Origin: Acidimicrobiaceae bacterium
GTDB taxonomy: Bacteria > Actinomycetota > Acidimicrobiia > Acidimicrobiales > RAAP-2
Assembly: GCA_027306585.1 (NCBI GenBank)
Contig: DAHUZJ010000047.1
Location: 1 to 38,216, forward strand
Reading direction: 5' to 3'
Length of the DNA stretch: 38,216 nucleotides
Below, in pieces: positions 14,796 to 24,079 of this stretch (position 1 is its first letter; the number at the start of each line of letters is the position of its first letter). Below the pieces are notes generated by a model. It was not told where the DNA came from. It saw nothing but the letters and a program-made list of their open reading frames with translations, and ran no database searches. The position numbers were made by a program, and so were the translations under genes.

Positions 14796-16799
14796 TCAGC
14801 CGGCGTGCCGCAGGACCCGGCGGTGCCGCAGGAAGTCGACCAGGACGTAGCCGCCCAGGGCGTCAGGGGTCGTCGAGAACGTCCGCCCGCCGTTGACCCG
14901 GGCGATCTGCTCGACGAAGGGGAACTGCGTGCGCTCGATGTCGAGGGCGAAGACGTTGATCGTGATGCCCGCCCGGGTGCACCGCACGACCTCGGCCATG
15001 GTCCGCCGGAGGGTCTCGGGCACGGGCGGGTAGTTGAACTGGACCTCGCCGTCGGGCTCGATGTGCGCCGTCGGCTCGCCGTCGGTCACCACGATGATCT
15101 GCTGGGTGCCGTGCTGGTGGGCGAGCATCGTGCGCGCCAGCAGCAGCGCGTGCTGCAGGTTGGTCCCGTAGACGTAGTCCCACATGGCCGTGGGCAGCTC
15201 GTCCGGCCGGATCTCGTGGGCGACCTCGGAGAACCCCACGATCCCGAGGTAGTCGCGAGGGAACCGGCTGGAGATGAGGGCGTGCAGCGCCATCGCCATC
15301 TTCTTGGCCGGCACGAAGTTGTCGCGCATGGGCATCGACATCGACAGGTCGACGGCGAGCACGGTGGCCGACCGGGTCAGGGCCTCGGTCTCGACGACCT
15401 CGAAGTCGTCGGGACGCAGCCGGACGGGCAGGCCGCTCCCGCCCCGGCGGACGGCGTTGTGGACCGTGCGGGACAGGTCGAGGCTGAACGGGTCCCCGTG
15501 CTCGTAGGGCTTCGAGGTCTCCTCACGGTCGTGCCCGCTCCCCGACCAGGTCGTCTGGTGCTCGCCGAGGCGCGCCTCCCGCATCTGGCTGAACAGGTCC
15601 GAGAGCGCACGCTGCCCGAGCCGCCGGACACCCTTGGGCGTGAGCTCGGTGCGACCGCCCTGGTTCTGGACCAGGCCCGCCTCCTCCAGCTCGCGGGCGA
15701 GGCGGGCGAGGCGGGCGAGGGACCGGGCGGCGTCCTCCCCTAGATGGCGCGCGACCTCGTCGAGGTCGACCTCGCCGAGCGCGGCCGGCGACGTTGCCGA
15801 GCGCAGCAGCTCCTCCATCCGGTCCACCTGGCCGAGCTGGGCGGCGAGGTCGGTCGCCTGCCCGAGCCCCATCGGGGTGTCCCCCGAGAAGCGGTAGCTC
15901 TGCCCCCATCCGGCGTCGGGCAACGCACGCTGGAGGTTGGACGTGAGACGCTCGACCTGCCACCGCAGGTCCATGTCCTCGAGCAGCGACTGGGCGAGGG
16001 CCCGCAGCTGGTCCCGCTGCTCCGGCGACAGCGACTGCCACACCGCCTCGGCCGCCGCCATCCGCGCCGCCAGCAGCTCCAGCAGCTCGTCGAGGCTCTC
16101 GGCGCCGGGAAAGAGGTCGCCGAAACGGCTCATGAACTCCTCGAACGAGGGATCCAGGGGCTCGCCCCGCTCCCGCTGCTCGAGCATCCGGTTCACGGCG
16201 TCCAGCGCGTCCCGTATCCGGGCCATCTGGGCCGGATCGGTCGACCGGAGGCCGTCGGACATCCCCTGGAAGTAGGCGTCGGCCACCTCCTGGCGCAACT
16301 CCTCCACGAGGGCCTCGAACTTCCCTCGTGCCTCGCTGGACACGAACTCGTACTGCTGGAGGCTCTGCACGCGGCCTGCCACGTCGCCCGGTAGCAGGTC
16401 GAGGGCGATCCGCCGCTCCGCCGCCACGTCCCGGGTCACCTCGGCGCGGCGGTCGTCACCAGAGCCCACCGCCTCGCCCTCCAGGTCGTCGATCGCCGCC
16501 CGCTCCTCGGCGACGACCTCGTCGAGCCGCTCGCCCAGCCGTGCCAGCCGCCCGTCGGGGTCGCCCTGGCGCAGCAATTCGGCCCGCCGGCGCCGGAGGG
16601 CCTCGAGCATCTCCCGGAGCCCCGTCACCTGGTCCCCCGACGCCGTGCGCAGGCCATTGCGCAGCAGCCGGCGAAGGGCGTCGTCGAGGTCGCCTCCCGA
16701 CAGCAGGTCGTCGGTCAGCTCGGCCAGGAGGTCGTCAGGCTCGAACCCGGCAAAGGACTGGCTGCCGTCCCAGCGCGAGTAGTCGTAGCGGGCCGTCAC
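14796..16799 (-). CDS. von Willebrand factor A domain protein paired with AAA+ ATPase
   Basis: A 667-aa protein. The first ~440 residues are helical and rich in Leu/Glu/Arg (e.g. LLAELTDDLLSGGDLDDALR). Residues ~475-650 form a VWA domain with a complete metal-ion site: DLSMSM (D484), the Thr in GTNLQHALLL, and VTDGEPT. This is the Rv0959-type partner of a MoxR/Mg-chelatase-like ATPase. Such pairs act as a metal- or substrate-loading or remodelling machine, but the substrate of this pair is unknown. The start ATG overlaps the ATPase stop by 4 nt (ATGA, 16796-16799), so the two are translationally coupled. No signal peptide or membrane segment is present. Confidence 0.9.
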   Translation of the reverse strand: MTARYDYSRWDGSQSFAGFEPDDLLAELTDDLLSGGDLDDALRRLLRNGLRTASGDQVTGLREMLEALRRRRAELLRQGDPDGRLARLGERLDEVVAEERAAIDDLEGEAVGSGDDRRAEVTRDVAAERRIALDLLPGDVAGRVQSLQQYEFVSSEARGKFEALVEELRQEVADAYFQGMSDGLRSTDPAQMARIRDALDAVNRMLEQRERGEPLDPSFEEFMSRFGDLFPGAESLDELLELLAARMAAAEAVWQSLSPEQRDQLRALAQSLLEDMDLRWQVERLTSNLQRALPDAGWGQSYRFSGDTPMGLGQATDLAAQLGQVDRMEELLRSATSPAALGEVDLDEVARHLGEDAARSLARLARLARELEEAGLVQNQGGRTELTPKGVRRLGQRALSDLFSQMREARLGEHQTTWSGSGHDREETSKPYEHGDPFSLDLSRTVHNAVRRGGSGLPVRLRPDDFEVVETEALTRSATVLAVDLSMSMPMRDNFVPAKKMAMALHALISSRFPRDYLGIVGFSEVAHEIRPDELPTAMWDYVYGTNLQHALLLARTMLAHQHGTQQIIVVTDGEPTAHIEPDGEVQFNYPPVPETLRRTMAEVVRCTRAGITINVFALDIERTQFPFVEQIARVNGGRTFSTTPDALGGYVLVDFLRHRRVLRHAG

Positions 16800-18238
16800 C
16801 GCCGGCTCCGGTACAGCGCCCGGGCACCGGACGCGTCCTTGTTCAGGCGCTTCGTCAGGTGCAGTCCCTCGAGGAGGAACTCCACCGCGCTGGCGAGCAA
16901 CGCGGGCGACTCGCCGGCGTCCGTCCCCACCAGCGACCGGGCAGCCGGCTCGAGCGCGGGCAGCTCCCGCAGGACCGCCAGGTAGTCGGCGGCCGGCAGG
17001 TCGTCGCCGGCGTGGACCACCTGGCCCGACTCGAACTCCCGGAGGATGGCCCCGGAGTCCTCGAGGACCACACGCCGTCGGAACACGGCGAGGACGGCGG
17101 CCGACACGAGCTGGGCCACGACCTCCTCCTCGCGGCCCTCCTCCAGCGCCTCCACCTCGACCTTTCCCTGGGTCGAGGGCACCAGGGCCGCCAGGTCGCT
17201 CACCCGGGGCACCACCACGGGCTCCCCGGTCCGCAGCGCCCGGCGGCGGGCGTTGGCCACCAGGGTCTCGTAATTGGCGATGGTGAGCCGCACCGACACG
17301 CCGCTCCGCTGGTTGAGATGAGGGCTGCGTCGCGCCAGCTGGCTGATCTCCGCCACCACCTCCTCGAGGTAGGCGGGCACGGTCACCGGCGGCCCCTCCG
17401 CCGGCAGCTCCGCCTCCGCCCGCATCACCTCCACCTCGTGGACCACGTCCCGGGGGTAGTGGGTGCGGATCTGCGCCCCGAAACGGTCCTTGAGCGGGGT
17501 GATGATCCGCCCGCGGTTGGTGTAGTCCTCGGGGTTCGCCGTGGCCACGAGCACGATGTCGAGCGGCAACCGCACCCGGTGGCCCCGGATCTGGACGTCC
17601 CGCTCCTCGAGCACGTTGAGCAGGCCGACCTGGATGCGCTCGGAGAGGTCGGGCAGCTCGTTGATGGCGAAGATGCCCCGGTTCACCCGCGGCACCAGGC
17701 CGTAGTGGAGGGTGAGCTCGTCGGACAGGTACCGGCCCTCGGCCACCTTGATCGGGTCGACCTCGCCGATGAGGTCGGCGATGGACGTGTCGGGCGTCGC
17801 CAGCTTCTCGCCGTACCGGTCGGTGCGGTGCACCCAGTCCACCGGCGTGTCGTCACCCTCCTCGGCCACCCGGAACCGGGCGAACCGGGAGACCGGGCGA
17901 AAGGGGTCGTCGTTGATCTCCGACCCCGCCACCGCCGGCAGCCACTCGTCGAGCAGTGGCACGAGCCCGCGAATGAGGCGCGTCTTGGCCTGACCCCGCT
18001 CGCCCAGGAGGATCACGTCGTGCCCCGCCAGGATGGCGTTCTCCAGCTGCGGCAGCACCGTGTCCTCGAAGCCGAGGATGCCCGCTACCAGGGGCTCCCC
18101 GGCGGCGATGCGGCCGGCGGCGTTGCGGCGGAGCTCCTCGGCGACCGGGGTGGACCGCCATCCCGCGGCGCGCAGCTCCCCCAGCGTGCGCGGCAGGTCG
18201 GCAGGCGGCAGGGGTGCGTGGGACGGCAGGTCGGCCAT
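16796..18238 (-). CDS. AAA+ ATPase of the magnesium-chelatase-subunit-I / MoxR type
   Basis: A 480-aa ATPase. Walker A is LLGERGQAKTR (K85), Walker B is GIFAINELPDL, and sensor-1-like VATANPEDYT follows. Also present is a region typical of the Rv0958-type proteins (LGFEDTVLPQLENAILAG; GLLNVLEERDVQIRG). It probably remodels a target with the VWA protein encoded next (4-nt overlap). ATG 18238 (MADLPSHAPL) is preferred because TAGGCT lies exactly 7 nt upstream. A perfect 10-bp inverted repeat covers this -10 and the start. Metal chelation is not implied; most such pairs outside chlorophyll or cobalamin pathways have other roles. Mycobacteria place this pair next to purN-purH, which here lie about 10 kb away. 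Confidence 0.9.
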   Translation of the reverse strand: MADLPSHAPLPPADLPRTLGELRAAGWRSTPVAEELRRNAAGRIAAGEPLVAGILGFEDTVLPQLENAILAGHDVILLGERGQAKTRLIRGLVPLLDEWLPAVAGSEINDDPFRPVSRFARFRVAEEGDDTPVDWVHRTDRYGEKLATPDTSIADLIGEVDPIKVAEGRYLSDELTLHYGLVPRVNRGIFAINELPDLSERIQVGLLNVLEERDVQIRGHRVRLPLDIVLVATANPEDYTNRGRIITPLKDRFGAQIRTHYPRDVVHEVEVMRAEAELPAEGPPVTVPAYLEEVVAEISQLARRSPHLNQRSGVSVRLTIANYETLVANARRRALRTGEPVVVPRVSDLAALVPSTQGKVEVEALEEGREEEVVAQLVSAAVLAVFRRRVVLEDSGAILREFESGQVVHAGDDLPAADYLAVLRELPALEPAARSLVGTDAGESPALLASAVEFLLEGLHLTKRLNKDASGARALYRSRR

Positions 18239-18262
18239 GGGGTCGAGCCTATGCTCGACCCC
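18239..18262 (-). promoter_or_regulatory. Perfect inverted repeat covering the -10 and start of the AAA+ ATPase gene
   Basis: GGGGTCGAGC (18239-18248) and GCTCGACCCC (18253-18262) are perfect inverted arms around CTAT. The leaderless-type -10 TAGGCT (18246-18251, minus) is inside it and the start codon abuts it. It could be a repressor operator or a 5' hairpin. Confidence 0.5.
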
Positions 18263-18290
18263 CCCTTCCGGACGCGGGCACCGCTCCGCG

Positions 18291-18352
18291 GCGAGGCCCG
18301 GCGAGGCCCGCCGACGCCTCTGGCACCGCACCGGGCACCGCACCGGGCACCG
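18291..18352. repeat. Short tandem repeats in the sdh upstream region
   Basis: GCGAGGCCCG is present twice in tandem (18291-18310). GCACCGCACCGG is present twice in tandem followed by a partial third copy (18323-18352). They lie in the 299-nt gene-free gap between the AAA+ gene and the sdh operon; no gene is seen there. A likely promoter near 18379-18415 lacks a clear consensus. Confidence 0.55.
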
Positions 18353-18537
18353 TCCCGTTGCAACGCCCGGCGCGGCGAGTTGCGTGACTCCTGCTGCTGT
18401 CTGGAATGATGAAGTCCGCTCGTGCCCCAGGCCCCCGGCCGGCGCGGCGACGGGCGGCCCGGGCATCCGGTCCCCGTCCGCCCGGCAAGCCTCCGGTGGA
18501 CCGGGGGACACGTACGGAACGACGACAGGAGGACGGC

Positions 18538-19359
18538 GTGGCCACGGTGGAGAAGGCGACGGTCAGCCCGGTGACGATCGGCGGCACTCGAGGGGGGCCG
18601 GACCAGCCGACGGTGCGGAAGGACCGATGGTGGCTGCAGCCGGTGGTGACGGCGACGGTGCTCACGTCCTTCGTCGTCTATGCCACCTGGGCGGCGTTCG
18701 TCAACAAGGACTACTACGTCGGTGCAACCGAGCACCGGGACCTGATCTCCCCCTTCTACTCGCCCTGCTTGGCTGGCAGCTGCGTGCCCGGGAGCCACCC
18801 CCACATCGTGCTCAGCCAGTGGATGATCTCCCCGGCCATCCTCATCCTGATCGTCCCGCTCGGCTTCCGCCTCACCTGCTACTACTACCGCCGGGCCTAC
18901 TACCGGAGCTTCTGGCTCTCCCCGCCCAACTGCGCCGTGGCCGACGCCCACGGCTCCTACAGCGGCGAGACGCGTTTCCCCCTCATCCTCCAGAACGTCC
19001 ACCGGTGGTTCTTCTACCTGGGCCTGATCCTGAACGTGATCCTGACCATCGACGCCGTCGTCTCCTACAACCAGCCGGGGATCGGCATCGGGGTCACCGT
19101 GGGGTCCCTGGTCCTCACGGTCAACGCCGTCCTGCTGTGGTGCTACTCGCTGTCGTGCCACTCCTGCCGCCACCTGTGCGGCGGCCAAGTCCGCAGCTTC
19201 GCCAAGCACCCCATCCGGTACCGACTGTGGAAGTTCGTGACGCCCCTCAACGCGCATCACATGAACTTCGCCTGGGCCAGCCTGGTGTTCGTCGCCCTGA
19301 CCGACCTCTACGTCCGCCTGGTGGCCAGCGGGACCATCACGGACTTCCGCCTCTTCTAG
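18538..19359 (+). CDS. Succinate dehydrogenase membrane anchor subunit (Sdh1 type)
   Basis: A 273-aa integral membrane protein with five hydrophobic segments (beginning VVTATVLTSFVVYATWAAFV). His residues suited to haem or quinone binding occur in NVHRWFFYLG, CHSCRHLCGG and NAHHMNFAW. It matches the length and layout of the mycobacterial Sdh1 anchor (Rv0249c). It tethers SdhA/SdhB to the inner membrane and passes electrons to the quinone pool. GTG 18538 is set by AGGAGG at 18527-18532; an ATG at 18406 lies before this signal and its codons are not protein-like. It is the first gene of the operon sdh anchor-SdhA-SdhB, with SdhA 35 nt downstream. Confidence 0.88.
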   Translation: MATVEKATVSPVTIGGTRGGPDQPTVRKDRWWLQPVVTATVLTSFVVYATWAAFVNKDYYVGATEHRDLISPFYSPCLAGSCVPGSHPHIVLSQWMISPAILILIVPLGFRLTCYYYRRAYYRSFWLSPPNCAVADAHGSYSGETRFPLILQNVHRWFFYLGLILNVILTIDAVVSYNQPGIGIGVTVGSLVLTVNAVLLWCYSLSCHSCRHLCGGQVRSFAKHPIRYRLWKFVTPLNAHHMNFAWASLVFVALTDLYVRLVASGTITDFRLF

Positions 19360-19394
19360 GCGACGGCGCGGCGAGCGGGACGAGAGGAGCGACC

Positions 19395-21209
19395 ATGCCC
19401 GAGTACGAAACCCACCGGTACGACGTCATCGTGATCGGCGCCGGTGGTGCCGGCCTGCGCGCCGCCATCGAGGCCAGGGCGCGTGGGCTCCGCACCGCGC
19501 TCGTGTGCAAGTCCCTGCTGGGCAAGGCCCACACGGTCATGGCCGAGGGCGGGGTGGCGGCTGCCATGGGCAACGTGTACTCCGAGGACAATTGGCAGGT
19601 GCACTTCCGCGACACCATGCGGGGCGGGAAGTACCTCAACAACTGGCGGATGGCCCAGCTGCACGCCCAGGAGGCACCCGACCGGGTGTACGAGCTCGAG
19701 TCGTGGGGCGCCCTGTTCGACCGCACCAAGGACGGCCGGATCCTGCAGCGGGACTTCGGCGGCCACCGCTACGCCCGGCTGGCCCACGTCGGCGACCGCA
19801 CCGGGCTGGAGCTGATCCGCACGCTCCAGCAGCGGGCCGTGCACATGGACATCGACGTGTTCATGGAGTGCAAGGTCCTCCGCCTGCTCACCGACGGCGA
19901 CGGCGCCGTGTCCGGGGCGATCGGCTACTGGCGCCCGACGGGCGACATGGTGGTGTTCGAGTCCAAGGCGACGGTGCTCGCCACCGGCTCCATCGGGCGC
20001 AGCTACACGTACACGTCGAACTCCTGGGAGTCGACCGGCGACGGGCATGCCATGGCGATGTGGGCCGGCGCCGACGTCATCGAGATGGAGTGCGTGCAGT
20101 TCCACCCCACCGGCATGGTGTGGCCGCTGTCGGTGCGGGGGCTCCTCGTGACCGAAGGCGTGCGAGGCGACGGCGGGGCGCTGAAGAACAGCGAGGACCG
20201 CCGCTTCATGTTCGATTACATCCCCGAGATGTTCCGGGCTGAGACCGCCGACACGGAAGAGGAGGCCGACGCCTGGTACGAGGACCACATCAACTACCGG
20301 CGGACCCCCGACCTGCTGCCACGGGACGAGGTGGCCCGGGCCATCAACTCCGAGGTGAAGGCCGGCCGGGGCAGCCCGCACGGTGGCGTGTACCTCGACA
20401 TCGCCAGCCGGCGGTCGCCCGAGTACATCCGCCGGAGGCTCCCCTCCATGTACCACCAGTTCATGGAGCTGGCTGGGGTCGACATCACCTCCGAGCCGAT
20501 GGAGGTCGGCCCGACGTGCCACTACATGATGGGCGGCGTGCGGGTGGACGCCGACACCGAGGCTTCGACCGTTCCCGGCCTGTTCGCCGCCGGCGAGGTG
20601 GCCGGTGGCATGCACGGCGCCAACCGGCTCGGCGGGAACTCGCTCAGCGACCTTCTCGTGTTCGGGCGCCGGGCCGGTATCGGGGCGTCCGACTACGCCG
20701 AGGGCCGCAGCGGCGAGCCGTCCGTGAGCCCGGCCGAGATCGAGGAGGTCGTGGCGGACGCCCTGTCGCCGTTCGGGCGGGACGGCGGGGAGAACCCGTA
20801 CGACATCCACCAGGACCTGCAGTCGTGCATGCAGGCGCTGGTGGGCATCATCCGCACCGGGTCCGAGCTCGAGCAGGCCCTGGAGAAGCTGGAGGAGCTG
20901 AAGGAGCGGACCGGCAAGGTCTCGGTGAGCGGCGGACGCGCCTACAACCCTGGATGGAACCTCGCCACGGACCTGCCCTCGATGCTGACGGTGTCGACGG
21001 CGATCGCCCAGGGGGCCCTGCACCGGAAGGAGAGCCGGGGCGGGCACACCCGTGACGACTACCCCGGCCCCGACCCCGAGCTGGGCAAGGTCAACTTCGT
21101 GCAACGGCAGAACGCCCAGCGCGGCTACGCCGCCCCCGTCCAGATCACCCCCGAGCCCCTGCCGCAGATGCCGGCGGAGCTCCAGGCGCTCCTCGAGGAG
21201 GGACACTGA
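19395..21209 (+). CDS. sdhA: Succinate dehydrogenase flavoprotein subunit
   Basis: A 604-aa FAD-dependent subunit oxidising succinate to fumarate. The N-terminal dinucleotide-binding motif is VIVIGAGGAGLRAAIEA. The covalent-FAD His region is KAHTVMAEGGVAAAMG, and the capping/active-site segment includes QFHPTGMVWPLSVRG, LLPRDEVARAI and the Arg/His motif HGANRLGGNSLSDLLVFG. The C-terminal helical domain ends LPQMPAELQALLEEGH. ATG 19395 has GAGGAG just upstream. Its TGA overlaps the ATG of SdhB by one base. Together with the anchor gene this is the Sdh1-type enzyme of actinobacteria, the TCA-cycle/respiratory entry point. Confidence 0.96.
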   Translation: MPEYETHRYDVIVIGAGGAGLRAAIEARARGLRTALVCKSLLGKAHTVMAEGGVAAAMGNVYSEDNWQVHFRDTMRGGKYLNNWRMAQLHAQEAPDRVYELESWGALFDRTKDGRILQRDFGGHRYARLAHVGDRTGLELIRTLQQRAVHMDIDVFMECKVLRLLTDGDGAVSGAIGYWRPTGDMVVFESKATVLATGSIGRSYTYTSNSWESTGDGHAMAMWAGADVIEMECVQFHPTGMVWPLSVRGLLVTEGVRGDGGALKNSEDRRFMFDYIPEMFRAETADTEEEADAWYEDHINYRRTPDLLPRDEVARAINSEVKAGRGSPHGGVYLDIASRRSPEYIRRRLPSMYHQFMELAGVDITSEPMEVGPTCHYMMGGVRVDADTEASTVPGLFAAGEVAGGMHGANRLGGNSLSDLLVFGRRAGIGASDYAEGRSGEPSVSPAEIEEVVADALSPFGRDGGENPYDIHQDLQSCMQALVGIIRTGSELEQALEKLEELKERTGKVSVSGGRAYNPGWNLATDLPSMLTVSTAIAQGALHRKESRGGHTRDDYPGPDPELGKVNFVQRQNAQRGYAAPVQITPEPLPQMPAELQALLEEGH

Positions 21210-22087
21210 TGACCACCGAGCCCGCCGCCCTCGCCAGCGAACCGGAGACAGCGACCGCCCCGGTGGCCGACACGACAGACTCGACGGTCACCCTGCAGGT
21301 GTGGCGCGGCGATCCCGACGGTGGCGCCTTCGCCGAGTACAGCCTCCCGGCCAACGAGGGTGAGGTGGTCCTCGACGTCGTCCACCGGCTGCAGGCCGGC
21401 CCGGCGCCGGACCTTGCGTGCCGCTGGAACTGCAAGGCCGGCAAGTGCGGGTCCTGCTCCGCCGAGATCAACGGCCGGCCCCGCCTCATGTGCATGACCC
21501 GGGTGGACGAGCTGCCACCGGGCCCCATCACCGTGGCCCCCATGCGGACGTTCCCGATCATCCGGGACCTGGTCACCGACGTCAGCTTCAACTTCGCCAT
21601 GGCGAAGCTGGTCCCGGCGTTCTCCCCCCCGCCACCCCCGGCCGAGGGCTACCGCATGCAGCAGATCGACGTCGAGCGGGGCCAGGAGTTCCGCAAGTGC
21701 ATCGAGTGCTTCATGTGCCAGGACGTCTGCCACGTCATCCGCGACCACGAGGAGAACAAGCCCGCCTATGCCGGGCCGCGGTTCTTCATCCGCATCGCCG
21801 AGCTGGAGATGCACCCCCTCGACACGAACGACCGGCGTGACCTCGTCCGTCAGCAGATGGGGCTCGGAATGTGCAACATCACCAAGTGCTGCACCGAGGT
21901 CTGCCCCGAGCACATCAAGATCACCGACAACGCCATCATCCCGATGAAGGAGCGCGTCGTCGACGCCGACTTCGACCCGGTCGGGTGGCTCGGCCGCAAG
22001 ATCCTGCGCCGCTCGAAGACGTCGCCCACCGAGACGGCGGCCATCAGCGCCTACCCGGGACCGTCACCCAGCGCACCGGCTGGCTGA
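21209..22087 (+). CDS. sdhB: Succinate dehydrogenase iron-sulfur subunit
   Basis: A 292-aa electron-transfer subunit. The 2Fe-2S domain has CRWNCKAGKCGSCSAEINGR with the closing Cys in LMCMTR. The second domain has CIECFMCQDVCHV (4Fe-4S ligands) and CNITKCCTEVCPEHIK, which supplies the remaining cluster ligands. N- and C-terminal extensions of ~30 residues (Ala/Thr/Pro-rich) are longer than in most SdhB. It starts within the SdhA stop (TGATG, 1-nt overlap), so expression is coupled. The SCP2-like gene follows after 36 nt without an obvious terminator. Confidence 0.96.
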   Translation: MTTEPAALASEPETATAPVADTTDSTVTLQVWRGDPDGGAFAEYSLPANEGEVVLDVVHRLQAGPAPDLACRWNCKAGKCGSCSAEINGRPRLMCMTRVDELPPGPITVAPMRTFPIIRDLVTDVSFNFAMAKLVPAFSPPPPPAEGYRMQQIDVERGQEFRKCIECFMCQDVCHVIRDHEENKPAYAGPRFFIRIAELEMHPLDTNDRRDLVRQQMGLGMCNITKCCTEVCPEHIKITDNAIIPMKERVVDADFDPVGWLGRKILRRSKTSPTETAAISAYPGPSPSAPAG

Positions 22088-22123
22088 CGGTCCCCCGGAC
22101 CAGCACTCCGCCGGCCCTCCGCC

Positions 22124-22591
22124 GTGCCTCGCTTCTACTCGCCCGAATGGGTCGCCGCCTTCAACGAGGCGGTCACCGATCTGGCTCCCGGCCCGGGCCC
22201 GGCGCCCGTCGCGCCCGGAGGGGCCGGCACGCTGGGCGGGACGGCGGGCGGTCTTTCTCGCTTCCGGGTCGCCCAGGTCGTGTCGGGCACGCCGGAGGGT
22301 CGGGTCTGCGTGGTCCTCGACGTCGCCGGGGACCGCGTGCGGCTCGAGCGGCTCGAGCAGGACGGCGCGACGGCCGGGAACGGATCGGCCGAGCCGGAGG
22401 CCGACGTCACCGTGATGCTCTCCTACGAGGACGCGGCGACCCTCTCGCGGGGCGAGGTCGACGCCGCGGTGCTCGTCACGAGCGGCCGGCTCAAGGTGCG
22501 CGGCAACCTATCCCTCCTCGTGGCCGGCCAGGCGCTCCTGGCGGCAGCGGCGGAGCGCCTTGCGCCGCTGTCCGCCGCCACCACCTACTGA
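22124..22591 (+). CDS. SCP2-type sterol/lipid-binding-domain-like protein
   Basis: A 155-aa protein beginning MPRFYSPEWVAAFNEAV, a phrase typical of small actinobacterial SCP2-superfamily proteins. The body alternates beta strands (FRVAQVVSGTPEGRVCVVLD) and ends with a helix-strand pair matching the SCP2 pattern VTVMLSYEDAATLSRGEVDA, then GRLKVRGNLSLLVAGQALL. The fold binds lipids or acyl-CoA; the ligand is unknown. GTG 22124 is the first plausible start; there is no good ribosome-binding site, so it may be translated by read-through coupling from sdhB, 36 nt upstream. Confidence 0.7.
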   Translation: MPRFYSPEWVAAFNEAVTDLAPGPGPAPVAPGGAGTLGGTAGGLSRFRVAQVVSGTPEGRVCVVLDVAGDRVRLERLEQDGATAGNGSAEPEADVTVMLSYEDAATLSRGEVDAAVLVTSGRLKVRGNLSLLVAGQALLAAAAERLAPLSAATTY

Positions 22592-22688
22592 CCACGAGAG
22601 GTCGCACCGGCGGTGCCCGCCGGGATCGGCGATCCGACCACCGGTGCTACCGTCGAGCAGCCGCCGAGCAGGCTCGGGGACGCGGCGG

Positions 22689-22740
22689 TATCCTCAGAGG
22701 CAGACGGCCCGCGGCCGTGCGGGCCCGACGAAGCGGGAGG
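22689..22740 (+). promoter_or_regulatory. Promoter -10 and ribosome-binding site of the 73-aa gene
   Basis: TATCCT (22689-22694) is a good -10 element, and GGGAGG (22735-22740) is a strong Shine-Dalgarno 5 nt before GTG 22746. Confidence 0.5.
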
Positions 22741-22745
22741 CCACC

Positions 22746-22967
22746 GTGCGCCAGACGATCGACGACCACTTCCTCCTCCGGTACCGCCAGCTGCTGGATG
22801 CCGAGGATGCAGCGTTCGACGAGGTCGAGCACGCATGTGAGGAAGGCAACCGCTCGCACTTCGACGCGGAGATGTCGGTCTGGCAGGACACCGTTGCCCG
22901 AAAGCTCACCTTCCTGACCAACGCGGGGATCGACATCGAGCTCCCGCAGGTGCCGTTGGCCCGCTAG
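22746..22967 (+). CDS. Hypothetical protein, 73 aa
   Basis: A small acidic, helical protein ([17 protein letters not shown], then [17 protein letters not shown], then [19 protein letters not shown]). No domain or family is recognised; there are no membrane segments or cysteine pairs. It is real on the strength of its own -10/Shine-Dalgarno and regular codon use. Its TAG stop shares the tetranucleotide CTAG (22964-22967) with the stop of the convergent malate dehydrogenase gene. Confidence 0.7.
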   Translation: MRQTIDDHFLLRYRQLLDAEDAAFDEVEHACEEGNRSHFDAEMSVWQDTVARKLTFLTNAGIDIELPQVPLAR

Positions 22968-23962
22968 CCGACGAGGCCCTGCCGCTGCACCTCGTCGCGT
23001 TCGGCGAGCAGCTCGTCGGTCGTCACGCGGATCCGATCGGCGGCGAATTCGTCGTGCTCGAGCCCCTCGACCACCGACCAGCCGCCCTTGCCGTCGGCGC
23101 GGACCGGCAGGCCGAACTGCAGCCCCTCGGGCGTCCCGTACTGACCCTCGCTCGGCACGGCCACGGAGAAGAAGTCGCCGTCCGGGGTCGCGGTCCGGAG
23201 GGAGACGACGGTGTCGATGGCGGCGTTGGCGGCCGACGCCGCCGACGACGCACCCCGGGCGTCGATGATGGCGGCCCCCCGCTTCTGCACGGTGGTGAGG
23301 AAGTCCCCCTGGAGCCATGCCATGTCGCCGATCACCTCGGGCGCTGGCCGGCCGTCGATGCGGGCGTTGGCGAAGTCGGGGAACTGGGTGGCCGAATGGT
23401 TGCCCCAGATGGCGGTGCGCGTGACGGAAGAGACCGGCACGCCGGCCCGCTTCGCCAGCTGGCTCTTCGCCCGGTTCTCGTCGAGGCGGGTCATGGAGAA
23501 CCACCGGTCGGCCGGTACCTCCGGGGCGTTCGACCGCGCGATCAGGCAGTTCGTGTTGCAGGGATTGCCGACCACGAGCACCCGCACGTCCGACGCGGCG
23601 TGCTCGGCGATCGCCCGTCCCTGGGGCTTGAAGATCCCGCCGTTCACGTTGAGCAGGTCACCCCGCTCCATCCCCGCCTTGCGAGGCACCGAGCCGACGA
23701 GCAGCGCCCACGAGGTGCCATCGAAGGCGGTCGAGAGGTCGGCGGTCGCCACGATGTCCGCAAGGAGGGGGAAGGCGCAGTCGTCCAGCTCCATGACGAC
23801 GCCCTCGAGCGCCTTCATCGCCGGTTCGATCTCGAGGAGCCGGAGCACCACCGGCTGGTCCGCGCCGAGCAGCTGGCCCGACGCGATGCGGAAGAGGAGC
23901 GAGTACCCGATCTGACCGGCGGCGCCGGTGACCGTGACGTGAACAGGGCTGGTGGTCGGCAT
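22964..23962 (-). CDS. mdh: Malate dehydrogenase (NAD-dependent)
   Basis: A 332-aa enzyme interconverting malate and oxaloacetate. The NAD-binding motif is [19 protein letters not shown]. The substrate and catalytic segments are [26 protein letters not shown] (substrate-binding Arg) and [12 protein letters not shown] (catalytic His). [10 protein letters not shown] is typical of the cytosolic-type MDH group. ATG 23962 ([13 protein letters not shown]) is chosen because TAACGT lies exactly 7 nt upstream; the longer open frame is not needed. It is the last gene of the minus-strand metabolic block. Confidence 0.96.
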   Translation of the reverse strand: MPTTSPVHVTVTGAAGQIGYSLLFRIASGQLLGADQPVVLRLLEIEPAMKALEGVVMELDDCAFPLLADIVATADLSTAFDGTSWALLVGSVPRKAGMERGDLLNVNGGIFKPQGRAIAEHAASDVRVLVVGNPCNTNCLIARSNAPEVPADRWFSMTRLDENRAKSQLAKRAGVPVSSVTRTAIWGNHSATQFPDFANARIDGRPAPEVIGDMAWLQGDFLTTVQKRGAAIIDARGASSAASAANAAIDTVVSLRTATPDGDFFSVAVPSEGQYGTPEGLQFGLPVRADGKGGWSVVEGLEHDEFAADRIRVTTDELLAERDEVQRQGLVG

Positions 23963-23969
23963 GGTCGTC

Positions 23970-23975
23970 ACGTTA
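23970..23975 (-). promoter_or_regulatory. Leaderless-type -10 element (TAACGT) of mdh
   Basis: TAACGT, then GACGACC, then ATG at 23962, with no Shine-Dalgarno. It gives mdh its own promoter inside the metabolic block. Confidence 0.5.
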
Positions 23976-24079
23976 GTCAGCGGCCCCGGGGCGCCGAAAA
24001 CCGCCGTCGGGAGGCCGCCCGTCGGTCCGCCGGTGCCAGGCACGCTGGACAACCGGACCACCGGACCACCGGTGGCCGG

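Noticed and set aside
16796-18238. Magnesium or cobalt chelatase for chlorophyll or cobalamin synthesis
   Set aside because: No pigment or cobalamin pathway genes are nearby; the pair matches the general Rv0958/Rv0959 type of unknown role.
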